From: Panacagrimonas sp.
GTDB lineage: Bacteria; Pseudomonadota; Gammaproteobacteria; Nevskiales; Nevskiaceae
Assembly (NCBI RefSeq): GCF_020697055.1
Contig: NZ_JAJFBP010000009.1
Span: forward strand, 1 to 64,000
Direction: 5' to 3'
DNA: 64,000 nt
Part shown: positions 7,159-16,290 of the stretch, piece after piece
How the letters are laid out: every line of letters starts with the position of its first letter
Position numbering within the stretch: position 1 is the stretch's first letter
Translations under genes and position numbers: made by a program
The notes under the pieces: generated by a model
Databases searched by the model: none
What the model was told of the DNA's origin: nothing
Seen by the model: only the letters and a program-made list of their open reading frames with translations

Positions 7159-10100
7159 ACGGCGAGGAGGACGCATCAGGGTTCGCCGAACTGCACTGCC
7201 TGTCGCCGTTCTCGTTCCAGCGCGCGGCTTCGCATGCGAAGGAGCTTTTCGCGCGCGCCAAGGAACTCGGTTATTCGGCGTTGGCGATCACCGACGAGTG
7301 CTCGCTGGCCGGCATCGTGCGCGCGCACGAGGCGGCGAGGGACACCGGCGTGAAGCTGATCGTCGGCTGCGAAGCGCAGGTCGAGGACGGTCCCCGGCTG
7401 GTGTTGCTGGTTCCCGACAAGGCGGCTTACGAATCGATGTCCGGTCTGATCTCGCACGCGCGGCGGCGCAGCGAGAAGGGCGGGTACCGGCTGCTGCGCG
7501 AGGATTTCGTGCGCTTTGCGCAGACGGCGCTCGCGATCTGGATTCCGGACGCACGGGCCAGCATCGAGCACGCCGCCTGGATGCGCGACACGTTTTCTGC
7601 CGGCTGCTGGATCGGCGTGCAGCGGCATCACGCGGCCGACGATGCCGCGCGCCTGCGCCGGCTGCGCGAGATCGGCGCGCGCTTTTGCCTGCCGTGCGTG
7701 GCCTGCAACGACGTGCGCTACCACGTACGCGAACGCCGCGCGCTGCACGACGTGATGACCGCCATCCGGCACGGCCTCACCGTCGCCGAGTGCGGCTATC
7801 GCCTGATGCCCAACGCCGAACATCACCTGCGCTCGCTCGACGAGCTGCGTTCGATCTATCCGCAGGACCTGCTCGACGAGACGCGGCGCATCGCGGATCG
7901 CTGCACCTTTTTGATGACCGAGGTGAAGTACCAGTACCCCAGGGAACTGGTGCCCGACGGCACCACGCCGATCGGCTGGCTGCGCGAGCTCACCGCGCGC
8001 GGCATCCAGGATCGCTGGCCCGACGGGAATCTGAAGCCGCACGTGCGCGTGCAGATCGACAAGGAGCTGGCGCTGATCGAGGAGCTCCAATACGAAGCCT
8101 TCTTCCTGACGGTGCACGACATCGTGCGCGAGGCGCGGCGGCGCCAGATCCTGTGCCAGGGTCGTGGCAGCGCCGCCAATTCGGCGGTGTGCTACGCGCT
8201 CGGCATCACCTCGGTCCAACCCGACGAAGGCAACATGCTGTTCGAGCGCTTCGTGTCCAGGGAGCGCAACGAGCCGCCGGACATCGACGTCGATTTCGAA
8301 CACCAGCGGCGCGAGGAGATCATCCAGTACGTCTTCGATAAATACGGACGCGATCGCGCCGCGATCGCCGCCACGGTGATCCACTACCGCAAGAAGATGG
8401 CGCTGCGCGACGTCGGCAAGGCACTGGGCGCCGCGCCCGACCAGATCGATGCGTTCACCAAGTCGCTGGCGTGGTGGGATCGTCCGGATGAACTGCCGAT
8501 GCGCATGCGCGAGTTCGGCCTGGATCCGGAGAACCCGCTGGTGCATCGCTGGCTGACCCTGACCGAGGCACTGCGCGGCATGCCGCGGCACCTGTCGCAG
8601 CACGTCGGCGGATTCGTGATCTCCGATACGCCGGTGTGGCGCCTGGTGCCGATGGAGAACGCGGCGATGAAGGACCGCACGATCATCCAGTGGGACAAGG
8701 ACGATCTCGAATCGCTGGGCCTGCTCAAGGTCGACGTGCTGGCGCTGGGCATGCTCAGCGCGCTGCGTCGCATGTTCGATCTATTGCACCCGTATCCCGA
8801 TGCGCCGCGCGCCCTGCACGAGGTCGAACGCGACGACAAGGACACGTACGACATGATCTGCCGCGGCCAGACCGTGGGCGTGTTCCAGATCGAATCGCGC
8901 GCACAGATGTCGATGCTGCCGCGCCTGCGCCCGCGTCAGTTCTACGACCTGGTGATCCAGATCGCGATCGTGCGCCCGGGTCCGATCCAGGGCGGCATGG
9001 TGCATCCCTACCTGAAGTGGCGGCAGGCACGCGCCAAGGATCCGAATTTCAGGATCGACGTTCCCGCGCGATTGGAAAAAGCGCTGGGCCGCACGTTCGG
9101 CGTGCCACTGTTCCAGGAACAGGTGATGCAGATCGCCATCGACGGCGCCGACTTCACACCGGGCGAGGCCGACCAGGTGCGGCGTTCGATGGCCGCGTGG
9201 AAACGCAACGGCGGACTCGAGCACTTCCGCGAGAAGCTGCTCACCGGCATGGCCCGGAACGGCTTCGATGCTTCGTTCGCCGAGAACATCTACAACATGC
9301 TGCTCGGCTTCGGCTCCTACGGGTTTCCCGAATCGCACGCCGCGAGCTTCGCGATCCTGGCCTACGCCTCGGCGTGGCTGAAATGCCACGAACCGGCCGC
9401 GTTCGCCGCCGGCCTGATCAACTCGCAGCCGATGGGCTTCTATGCGCCGGCGCAGCTGGTGCAGGACGCGCGGCGCAACAACGTGCGTGTCCATCCGATC
9501 GACGTGACGGCCAGCGATTGGGACTGCACGCTGGAAGATCGCAACACGCTGCGTCTGGGCCTGCGCGTGGTGGCGGGCTTGTCGCAGGACAGCGCGCGAC
9601 GCATCGAGACCGCGCGACGCCAGCAGCCCTTCGCCGATCTCGACGACCTGGTGCACCGCGCGCAGCTCGACGCGCGCGATCGACGCCTGCTCGCCGATGC
9701 CGATGCGCTGCGCAGTCTGAGCGGCCATCGTCACGCCGCGCGCTGGGCCGCGCTCGGCGCCGAGCGATTGCCGGGCATGCTGTCGGGCCACGCGGCGAAG
9801 GAACCGCAGCTGGATCTGCTGCAGGCGCCCAAGGAAGGCCGCGAGATCCTCGACGACTACGCGTCCACCGGTCTGACGCTGCGCCGTCATCCGGTCGCGC
9901 TGCTGCGCCCGCGCCTCGACGCGATCCACGTGCGCCGCGCGGTCGATGTCGATCGGATTGCGGATGGACGTCGCATCCTCGTCGCAGGCCTGGTGATCAA
10001 TCGACAGCGGCCGCAGACCGCGAACGGCACCGTGTTCATGACGCTGGAGGACGAGACCGGCTCGCACAATCTGATCGTCTGGGACTCGGTGATGGAATCG

Positions 10101-10250
10101 CAGCGCATCGTCGCGCTGCGCGCCAGCTTCCTGATCGTCAGCGGCGAGCTGCAGAAACAGCAGGGCGTCACGCACATCGTCGCGCGACGCTTCCACGATC
10201 GAAGCCACTGGCTGGGCGGATTGCCGACGGTATCGCGGGATTTTCACTGA
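7146..10250 (+). CDS. dnaE2: DnaE2, error-prone DNA polymerase III alpha subunit
   Basis: 1034 residues from ATG 7146, overlapping imuB by 13 bases; a GTG at 7155 (GTGA overlap with the imuB stop) is an alternative start. The PHP domain opens with FAELHCLSPFSFQ, the polymerase palm carries the catalytic PPDIDVDF motif near residue 375, and an OB-fold lies near the C-terminus (GLVINRQRPQTANGTVFMTLEDETG). DnaE2 performs translesion synthesis with ImuA/ImuB and is the source of SOS mutagenesis in bacteria lacking UmuDC. It is controlled by the LexA box at 3877. Confidence 0.96.
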   Translation: MVFVNGEEDASGFAELHCLSPFSFQRAASHAKELFARAKELGYSALAITDECSLAGIVRAHEAARDTGVKLIVGCEAQVEDGPRLVLLVPDKAAYESMSGLISHARRRSEKGGYRLLREDFVRFAQTALAIWIPDARASIEHAAWMRDTFSAGCWIGVQRHHAADDAARLRRLREIGARFCLPCVACNDVRYHVRERRALHDVMTAIRHGLTVAECGYRLMPNAEHHLRSLDELRSIYPQDLLDETRRIADRCTFLMTEVKYQYPRELVPDGTTPIGWLRELTARGIQDRWPDGNLKPHVRVQIDKELALIEELQYEAFFLTVHDIVREARRRQILCQGRGSAANSAVCYALGITSVQPDEGNMLFERFVSRERNEPPDIDVDFEHQRREEIIQYVFDKYGRDRAAIAATVIHYRKKMALRDVGKALGAAPDQIDAFTKSLAWWDRPDELPMRMREFGLDPENPLVHRWLTLTEALRGMPRHLSQHVGGFVISDTPVWRLVPMENAAMKDRTIIQWDKDDLESLGLLKVDVLALGMLSALRRMFDLLHPYPDAPRALHEVERDDKDTYDMICRGQTVGVFQIESRAQMSMLPRLRPRQFYDLVIQIAIVRPGPIQGGMVHPYLKWRQARAKDPNFRIDVPARLEKALGRTFGVPLFQEQVMQIAIDGADFTPGEADQVRRSMAAWKRNGGLEHFREKLLTGMARNGFDASFAENIYNMLLGFGSYGFPESHAASFAILAYASAWLKCHEPAAFAAGLINSQPMGFYAPAQLVQDARRNNVRVHPIDVTASDWDCTLEDRNTLRLGLRVVAGLSQDSARRIETARRQQPFADLDDLVHRAQLDARDRRLLADADALRSLSGHRHAARWAALGAERLPGMLSGHAAKEPQLDLLQAPKEGREILDDYASTGLTLRRHPVALLRPRLDAIHVRRAVDVDRIADGRRILVAGLVINRQRPQTANGTVFMTLEDETGSHNLIVWDSVMESQRIVALRASFLIVSGELQKQQGVTHIVARRFHDRSHWLGGLPTVSRDFH

Positions 10251-10264
10251 GGTCGCATGCGACC
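10251..10264. promoter_or_regulatory. Perfect 14-bp palindrome between dnaE2 and the next gene
   Basis: GGTCGCATGCGACC lies directly after the dnaE2 stop and 9 bases before the next start. It could be a protein-binding site or simply a small hairpin that sets the boundary between the two frames. Confidence 0.35.
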
Positions 10265-10273
10265 ATTGGCGCG

Positions 10274-12013
10274 ATGTCGATAACCCGCGCCACGCTCGTC
10301 CTCCAATGCCTGCTGCTGATGCCGTTCGGCGCCCACGCCGTGACGCGCGTGCAGATCCGCGCCGGCTCGATCGAGCATCCGGCGTTGCCCTCGCCGATCA
10401 CCAATGTGCGTTTCGACTGCCGTCTCGGGCACGACCGCGACGGTGCGAGCTGCCGCAAGGGCGAGTTGCACGCAAAGCTGCAGGACAGGCCGCTGACGCT
10501 GCGCTTCGACGCATCGCTGAAGCGCAACGGTGCATGGCACGTCACCGGCACCGGCCGCGCGAACCAGTGGACCTGGTCCGATCCCACCGGCCGCTATGCC
10601 ACCGACAAGCTCGACATCGATCTGCACGCCAGGATCGACGGCGACAGCCGCCAGATCCGCGCCGCGCTGGAGTTCGGCCTGCCGGGCGGCCAGGCTTACG
10701 CCGAGCCCGTGTTCCTCGACTTCGGCGCCGCGCCCGCCACGCTCGTCGCACGGCTGCAGTACGCGCCCGCCACGGGTCGATTCGAGGTCGAACACTTCGA
10801 CCTGAAACAGCGCGGCGTGCTGCAAGGCGCGGGCTCCCTGCGCAGGACCGCGGCGGGCGAGCCGATCGCGATCGTCGCGGACGTGCGCGAAGCGCAGCTG
10901 GCGCCGGCTTTCGCCACCTACGTGCAGCCGTTTCTCGTCGGCACGCGACTGGAAAAAGCGCAGATCTCGGGACGCGCGAGCGGACGCATCGAGGCGCGCG
11001 GCACGCAACTGCAGCGCGTCGCGCTGGTGCTCGAAGGCGCCGGCATCGAATCCGATTCCTACGAGGCGGGCCTGCAACAGATCGACGGCACGCTGAACTG
11101 GCGCGCGGAAGCGGGCGAGGGCGAGGCTTCGAGCCTGCGCTGGGCCGGCGGGCACATCGCCAAGCTCGAGCTCGGCGCCACCGAACTGAAGCTGCGTACC
11201 ACGGCGCGCGACGTCGAACTGCTCGCGCCGATGCGGCTTCCGCTGGCCGGCGGCGCGCTCAACGTGCGTGAACTCGCGGTGCAGCGCGCGGGCAAACCCG
11301 ACGTCGCGGCGCGGTTCGACGCACAGGTGGAACCGATCGACCTGGCGACGCTGTGCCGCGCGTTCGGCTGGCCCGAGTTCGGCGGTCAGCTCGGCGGACG
11401 CCTGCCCGGACTGTCACTGCAGCAAGGCGAGCTGAAGCTCGACGGGGCGCTCACCGCCAAGGCATTCGATGGAGACGTCGCACTCGAAGGCCTGCGCGTG
11501 CTCGATCCCTTCGGCCGCGTGCCACGCGTCGAGGCCGACATCCGTCTGCGCAATCTGGACCTGGCCGCGATCACCGGCGCGTTCTCGTTCGGGCGCATCG
11601 ACGGACGGATCGACGGCGACGTGCAGGATCTGCGCCTGCTCAACTGGAAGCCGATCTCCTTTCGCGCGCGCATCGGCACGCCCCCGGGCGACCGCTCGCG
11701 CCATCGCATCTCCCAGCGCGCGATCGACAACATTTCCGCGGTCGGCGGCGGACCCACCGGCCTGCTCCAACGCGGTGCGCTGCGCTTCTTCGAGGATTTC
11801 GCCTACGAGCGCATCGGCTGGAGCTGCGTGCTGACGGGCGGGGTCTGTCACATGGACGGCCTGGAGCCGGCCAAGGGCGGCGGCTACGTCCTGGTGAAGG
11901 GACGCCTGCTGCCGCGGATCGACGTCGTCGGCTACTCGCGTGAGGTGGACTGGGAGACGTTCGTGGCGCAGCTCAAGAGCGCGCGCGGTGCCGAAGGCAT
12001 CCAGGTGCGCTGA
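10274..12013 (+). CDS. YdbH/AsmA-like envelope protein
   Basis: 579 residues with a signal peptide (residues 1-22, hydrophobic then AHA). Long stretches of alternating beta-strand repeats fill the middle. The C-terminal region (about 490-575: NISAVGGG, ALRFFEDFAYERIGWSC, VCHMDGL) resembles the end of YdbH, an E. coli protein of the AsmA/TamB group thought to carry phospholipid between membranes. It follows dnaE2 by 23 bases and may share the SOS transcript, an unexpected link. It could also have its own promoter inside dnaE2. Confidence 0.7.
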   Translation: MSITRATLVLQCLLLMPFGAHAVTRVQIRAGSIEHPALPSPITNVRFDCRLGHDRDGASCRKGELHAKLQDRPLTLRFDASLKRNGAWHVTGTGRANQWTWSDPTGRYATDKLDIDLHARIDGDSRQIRAALEFGLPGGQAYAEPVFLDFGAAPATLVARLQYAPATGRFEVEHFDLKQRGVLQGAGSLRRTAAGEPIAIVADVREAQLAPAFATYVQPFLVGTRLEKAQISGRASGRIEARGTQLQRVALVLEGAGIESDSYEAGLQQIDGTLNWRAEAGEGEASSLRWAGGHIAKLELGATELKLRTTARDVELLAPMRLPLAGGALNVRELAVQRAGKPDVAARFDAQVEPIDLATLCRAFGWPEFGGQLGGRLPGLSLQQGELKLDGALTAKAFDGDVALEGLRVLDPFGRVPRVEADIRLRNLDLAAITGAFSFGRIDGRIDGDVQDLRLLNWKPISFRARIGTPPGDRSRHRISQRAIDNISAVGGGPTGLLQRGALRFFEDFAYERIGWSCVLTGGVCHMDGLEPAKGGGYVLVKGRLLPRIDVVGYSREVDWETFVAQLKSARGAEGIQVR

Positions 12014-12058
12014 GCAGGCGCCGCGCCCGTATGCGGCGCGCGGCTACAATCCGTTGCC

Positions 12059-12445
12059 ATGTCCAATACCCTGACCCGCGGCGTCCGCATCGTGGCCCAG
12101 CCACGTTACGTCCCCGACCAATCCGACCCCACCGCGCGTCGATACTTCTTTTCCTACCACATCACCATTCGCAACGAAGGCGAGTCCAAGGTGCAGTTGG
12201 TCTCACGCCACTGGGTGATCACCAACGGCGAGGGCAAGGTCGAGGAAGTGCGCGGTCCGGGCGTGGTCGGTCATCAACCGATCCTCGCAGCGGGCGAGGC
12301 GTTCGAATACACCAGTGCCTGTCCGCTCGACACGCCGGTGGGAACGATGCACGGCGAATTCAACATGGTGCAGACCGAGACGCGTGAATCGTTCGACGCG
12401 CGCATCGCGCCGTTTCGCCTCGCGGTTCCCAACGCGCTGAACTAG
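12059..12445 (+). CDS. apaG: ApaG
   Basis: 128 residues of one ApaG/DUF525 fibronectin-like beta-sandwich, including YFFSYHITIRNEG at about 29-41, the conserved RHWVITNG and the GPGVVGHQP segment. Mutants of E. coli and Salmonella apaG have been tied to cobalt/magnesium sensitivity, but the molecular role remains unclear. It stands 45 bases after the YdbH-like gene and converges on the DUF5924 gene with 9 bases between stops. Confidence 0.93.
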   Translation: MSNTLTRGVRIVAQPRYVPDQSDPTARRYFFSYHITIRNEGESKVQLVSRHWVITNGEGKVEEVRGPGVVGHQPILAAGEAFEYTSACPLDTPVGTMHGEFNMVQTETRESFDARIAPFRLAVPNALN

Positions 12446-12454
12446 CGGTCCGGC

Positions 12455-13915
12455 CTACTGCGCGGTGAACCGCATCCGGGCGATCAGCTGGCCTTGCGGC
12501 GTGCGCAGGTCCACGCGCCAATGCCCGCGCGATTCGGCCGGAAAATTCTGTTTGCGGCTGTAGGTGCGAAAGCCCGCTTCGCGACCGCCGGAGATCTCCG
12601 CGGGAATGCGATCGATCAACGCGCCTTCCCGGTGCCAGTCGAACACCACCGCCTGCGACAGGCCGGTGGGCGCCCGCACCGAGACGAACGCCACGGCGCC
12701 GGAATTGATCAGCTCACCGGGACCGAAGTTCTCGACCGCGGGGCCGGGATCGAGATCGACGATGCCTTGCGCCACGCGCGCTTCGCGGACCCACAGGCCC
12801 GCCGGCGGAATGGCCGCGCGCGAGGCCCACATCAGCGGAAAGATCGCCACGAGCGCGGCGCTCCCGATCAGTCTCATCTTGATCGTGGGCGCCGCCATCA
12901 ACATCCGCGGCAGGCTCAGCAGCAGACTGCCCGCGGTGATCGCCATCGACAGCGGCAGTGCCTGCTCGAGCGGCATGTGCAGCGCCACCGGCAGCACCAC
13001 GAGCGAGGCGATGAAGGTGCAGTACGCGTGCAGCGCGCTGGATAGCCCCGCGTGTGGCGCGATCCGGTTCAGGTAGACCGGATCGATCGACACGAGGATC
13101 GCGACCAGCACCGCACCGCTGACGAACAGCATCTGTCCGGGTTCGAGCACCATCGCGCCGAACAGGAACGGCAGTGCGAAGAACAGGATCTCCTGCTGGA
13201 TCTGCTGCGTGACGAAGCGCACCGCGCCGATGCTCAGGCGTCCGTTGGACCGCGAGACGACCCAGCGCCCGAGCAGGTTTTCGGCCAGCAGCCAGGGCCA
13301 GCCGAGCAGGGCGATCAGCGCAATGCCGCGCGCGAGATCTTCTCCGCGCTGGAACAGGAAGAAGCTGAGCCATCCGATCGAGAAGCTCGCCGTCGGCAGC
13401 AGCCAGGGCACACGGTCGAGAAAGCGCTGCGCGCCCTGTAGCGCGCCGTCGAACCGTGACGCGGATGCATTGCCATCGCCCGGCGCGGACCTCGGCAGTC
13501 GATCCAGGTCGATGTCGGGGTGCGCGATGCGATCGGCGTTGATGTCGGGCAGGGCATCGTCGTTCCACACATCCGCCGCGGCGGGTTCGGTGGCGTCGGC
13601 CGTCGCATCCACCAGTACAGCTTCCGACGGACGGAACAGCGGGCCCTCCGGCTCGGGATCTTCCGGCGCGATCGGTTCGGCAGCGAGCGTGGGCAGCGTG
13701 GGAGCGTTCGGCACGAGCGTCGCCGCGCGTGGCTCGGTGTGATCTTCCGAATTGGCTGCAGGCCGAACGCGCGGTTCGATCCACAGGCCCGGGTTGTCAT
13801 CGCGCGGCGCGTTCGCTTCGGGCTCCAGCGTCGGCTCGCGGCGCTCGGCTTTCGGCTTGTCCTCACGGCGCGGCGTCGGCTCCCATGCAGGGAGCGGGGC
13901 AACGCGCGGTTTCAC
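12455..13915 (-). CDS. DUF5924/DUF2914 membrane protein
   Basis: 486 residues in three parts. Residues 1-155 are disordered, rich in proline, alanine and acidic residues. About residues 160-370 carry some seven hydrophobic helices (for example FALPFLFGAMVL, FIASLVVLPVALHM). The last ~100 residues form a soluble beta domain of DUF2914 type (AFVSVRAPTGLSQAVVFDWH, ending in GQLIARMRF). DUF2914 domains are common as extracytoplasmic tails of unknown function. No operon partner is visible. The function is unknown; an envelope stress or sensing role would be guesswork. Confidence 0.75.
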   Translation of the reverse strand: MKPRVAPLPAWEPTPRREDKPKAERREPTLEPEANAPRDDNPGLWIEPRVRPAANSEDHTEPRAATLVPNAPTLPTLAAEPIAPEDPEPEGPLFRPSEAVLVDATADATEPAAADVWNDDALPDINADRIAHPDIDLDRLPRSAPGDGNASASRFDGALQGAQRFLDRVPWLLPTASFSIGWLSFFLFQRGEDLARGIALIALLGWPWLLAENLLGRWVVSRSNGRLSIGAVRFVTQQIQQEILFFALPFLFGAMVLEPGQMLFVSGAVLVAILVSIDPVYLNRIAPHAGLSSALHAYCTFIASLVVLPVALHMPLEQALPLSMAITAGSLLLSLPRMLMAAPTIKMRLIGSAALVAIFPLMWASRAAIPPAGLWVREARVAQGIVDLDPGPAVENFGPGELINSGAVAFVSVRAPTGLSQAVVFDWHREGALIDRIPAEISGGREAGFRTYSRKQNFPAESRGHWRVDLRTPQGQLIARMRFTAQ

Positions 13916-14090
13916 GCCGGGGCTCCGGCGGGGCGAGACAGGACGTTCACGATTACAGCGATGGGGGCGGTGACGAGGCCCGAGTGTGGCGATTCAAGCT
14001 GAATGCAGGCTTGGCGACGACGGACTCGTTCGCGCCGCGTCGCGGTGCAACGGTCCATTGCGCGCGCCCCGCCACAGGATCCTTTGCGTG

Positions 14091-14109
14091 CCCGCCGCTT
14101 CGCGGCGGG
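14091..14109 (-). terminator. GC-rich hairpin after the reductase gene
   Basis: The stem CCCGCCGC/GCGGCGGG with loop TTC lies 14 bases past the stop of the fatty acyl-CoA reductase gene. It lacks a T tract, so termination would be weak or Rho-assisted. Confidence 0.4.
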
Positions 14110-14122
14110 CTGCTCGGCGTCC

Positions 14123-16105
14123 CTACCAATGCTCGCCTTTGAAGACGTTCGCGAACACGACCTGCTCGATGCTCGGCTTCTGGCCTTCCTTGCGACCCTT
14201 GGCGGCCGACGAGGACGGGAAGAGCTGGAAGCCCTTCGACAGGATGTAGTCGTTGACCTTGGGCCACAGCGCGTAGGAGATCGACGCGGCGGTTCCGAGC
14301 GTCGTGGCGATCGACTTGGGCCGGTCGACGATGGCCTTGATCACCGTGTCGGCCGCGTCGTCCGGGCTCCACGTCGGCACGTAGTCGTAGATCTTAGTGG
14401 GCGCGATCATCGGCGTCCGTACCAGCGGCATGTAGATCGCTGTCGTGTGGATGTTGTGCGCGCGCACCTCGGCCGACACGCAGCGCGTGAACGCATCGAG
14501 CGCCGCCTTGCTGGCGACGTACGCGGAAAAACGCGCTGCGTTGGCGAGCACGCCGATCGAGCTGATGTTGATGATCTGGCCGCTCTTGCGCTTGGACATC
14601 GACGGCAGCAGCGCCAGGATCAGGCGCACGCAGCCGAAGTAGTTCAGCTGCATCGTCCGCTCGAAATCGTGGAAGCGCGTGGTCGACTCCATCACGCCGC
14701 GACGGATCGAACGTCCTGCGTTGTTGATCAGGATGTCGACGTGACCGAAGTCGTGCAGCACTTCGGCGGCCATGCGGTCGATGTCCTTCATGTCGGACAG
14801 ATCGCAGGGATAGACGAAGGCTTCGCCACCGGCCTTGTCGATGATGGCCTTGGTTTCGTCGAGCTTTTCCTTGGTGCGCGCCACCAGGATCACCTTGGCG
14901 CCGGCGGCCGCGAGCTTCTTCGAGGTATTGAAACCGATGCCGCTCGAGGCGCCGGTGACGAGCACGACCTTGCCGGAGAGCTTCTGCATCTGGCGTGGCG
15001 AAACCTTGACCTTGAGGTCGAGGAACAGCTCCCAGTATTGCCAGAGCTTGTCGACGTAATCCCGGATGTCCGGGCAGCGCACGCCGGTGTCCTTGAGCGC
15101 GGCACGGGCCTGGCGATCGTCGAACACGGCCTGGTTGAATGCATAACCCAGCACCGACAGCGGCACGCCGAGCGCGTCGGCGATCTGCTTCTTGGTGCGC
15201 TCGGGCACCGCGCGCTGGATGCGCTTAGCCAGCGGCTTCATCGACCTGGGAATGCGCGGCAACGGGATGCGCTTGGCGAAATCGGGACCGTGCGCGGCTT
15301 CCAGGAATGCCTGCAGCAGATCGCCCACGCTCGGCGAGTTCGACTGCATCAGATGGAACGCCTTGCCGTCGAGACCGGGTTTGTGCGCGATCGCATCCAT
15401 CGCGGCCGCCACGTAGTCGACCGGCGCGATCGCGACCTTGCCTCCGTCGATGCCCAACAGCGGCATCCACTTCGGCACCTTGTACGAGAGCTGCTGGATC
15501 GCCTTGGCGAAGTAGTAGGGCCCGTCGATCTTGTCCATCTCGCCGGTTTCGGAATGACCGACGACGACACCGGGCCGGTAGACGCGGAACGGCACGCGCG
15601 CTTCGCTGCGCACGATCGCCTCGCTCTGATACTTGGTGCGGTAGTAGGGATGCCCGATCGACTGGCCCTCGTCGAACATGTCCTCGGTGAATTTGCCGAC
15701 GTACCCGCTGCCGGCCACCGCCACGCTCGACACGTGATGCAGCACGACGTCGCCGCCCAGATCGTTGGCGAATGCCACGACGTTGCGCGTGCCCTCGTTG
15801 TTGACGCGATCGGCCGTCGCGTCATCCATGTTCATGTCGTAGACCGCGGCAAGGTGGAACACGTGATGCACCTTGCCCTTGAGCTTCTTGAAGTCCTCGG
15901 GCGAGACCAGTCCCGGCGTCGTGATGTCGCCGGCGACGATGTGCAGCTTCTTGCAGGACTCGCCGTATCGCACGGCCAGCGCGTCGAACTTCTCGCGCGA
16001 GGATTCGCGCACCAGCACGTACACCTTGGCCTCGTCCCGGGCGAGCAGGCGCTCGAGCAGGAACTTGCCGATGAAGCCGGTGGCGCCGGTGACGAAGTAG
16101 TTCAT
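14123..16105 (-). CDS. Two-domain fatty acyl-CoA reductase (alcohol-forming type)
   Basis: 660 residues; the start at 16105 gives MNYFVTGATGFIGKF, where the nucleotide-binding fold begins at once. The N-terminal extended SDR (male-sterility/NAD-binding-4 type) has GATGFIG at residues 7-13 and a Y154-xxx-K158 pair. The C-terminal classical SDR has GASSGIG at 385-391, NNAG and a YVASK catalytic pair. This double-SDR architecture and length match the Marinobacter/Acr1-like reductases that turn fatty acyl-CoA into fatty alcohol, often for wax esters. No wax ester synthase is in the window. A divergent function on other acyl or keto substrates cannot be excluded. Confidence 0.8.
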   Translation of the reverse strand: MNYFVTGATGFIGKFLLERLLARDEAKVYVLVRESSREKFDALAVRYGESCKKLHIVAGDITTPGLVSPEDFKKLKGKVHHVFHLAAVYDMNMDDATADRVNNEGTRNVVAFANDLGGDVVLHHVSSVAVAGSGYVGKFTEDMFDEGQSIGHPYYRTKYQSEAIVRSEARVPFRVYRPGVVVGHSETGEMDKIDGPYYFAKAIQQLSYKVPKWMPLLGIDGGKVAIAPVDYVAAAMDAIAHKPGLDGKAFHLMQSNSPSVGDLLQAFLEAAHGPDFAKRIPLPRIPRSMKPLAKRIQRAVPERTKKQIADALGVPLSVLGYAFNQAVFDDRQARAALKDTGVRCPDIRDYVDKLWQYWELFLDLKVKVSPRQMQKLSGKVVLVTGASSGIGFNTSKKLAAAGAKVILVARTKEKLDETKAIIDKAGGEAFVYPCDLSDMKDIDRMAAEVLHDFGHVDILINNAGRSIRRGVMESTTRFHDFERTMQLNYFGCVRLILALLPSMSKRKSGQIINISSIGVLANAARFSAYVASKAALDAFTRCVSAEVRAHNIHTTAIYMPLVRTPMIAPTKIYDYVPTWSPDDAADTVIKAIVDRPKSIATTLGTAASISYALWPKVNDYILSKGFQLFPSSSAAKGRKEGQKPSIEQVVFANVFKGEHW

Positions 16106-16244
16106 GGCCGATCTCTGCGCGCGAAGCGGGGCAAAAGGGGCCGCTAGTGTATCCGCGGGGTCGTGACGGGCCTTCGCGTAGCAGACAGCCTGCGGCCGCT
16201 CGGCGGCCGTGCCCGGGCGCAAATGTCATCCGCAGAAATGAGAA

Positions 16245-16269
16245 CGCCGGCACGCACTGCGTGCCGGCG
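16245..16269 (-). terminator. Intrinsic terminator-like hairpin after tetR
   Basis: A perfect 11-base-pair stem (CGCCGGCACGC/GCGTGCCGGCG, loop of three) lies 22 bases downstream of the TetR stop on the minus strand. The following minus-strand sequence is only moderately T-rich. Confidence 0.6.
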
Positions 16270-16290
16270 CTTTCTCGACCGCTCTTTCGA

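Noticed and set aside
14003-16147. 714-codon plus-strand frame opposite the fatty acyl-CoA reductase
   Set aside because: Antisense shadow of a protein with two clear SDR domains; the translation has no recognisable motif.
16201-16290. Possible small gene between the reductase and tetR
   Set aside because: The only feature is the hairpin at 16245-16269; no frame with a start signal is present.
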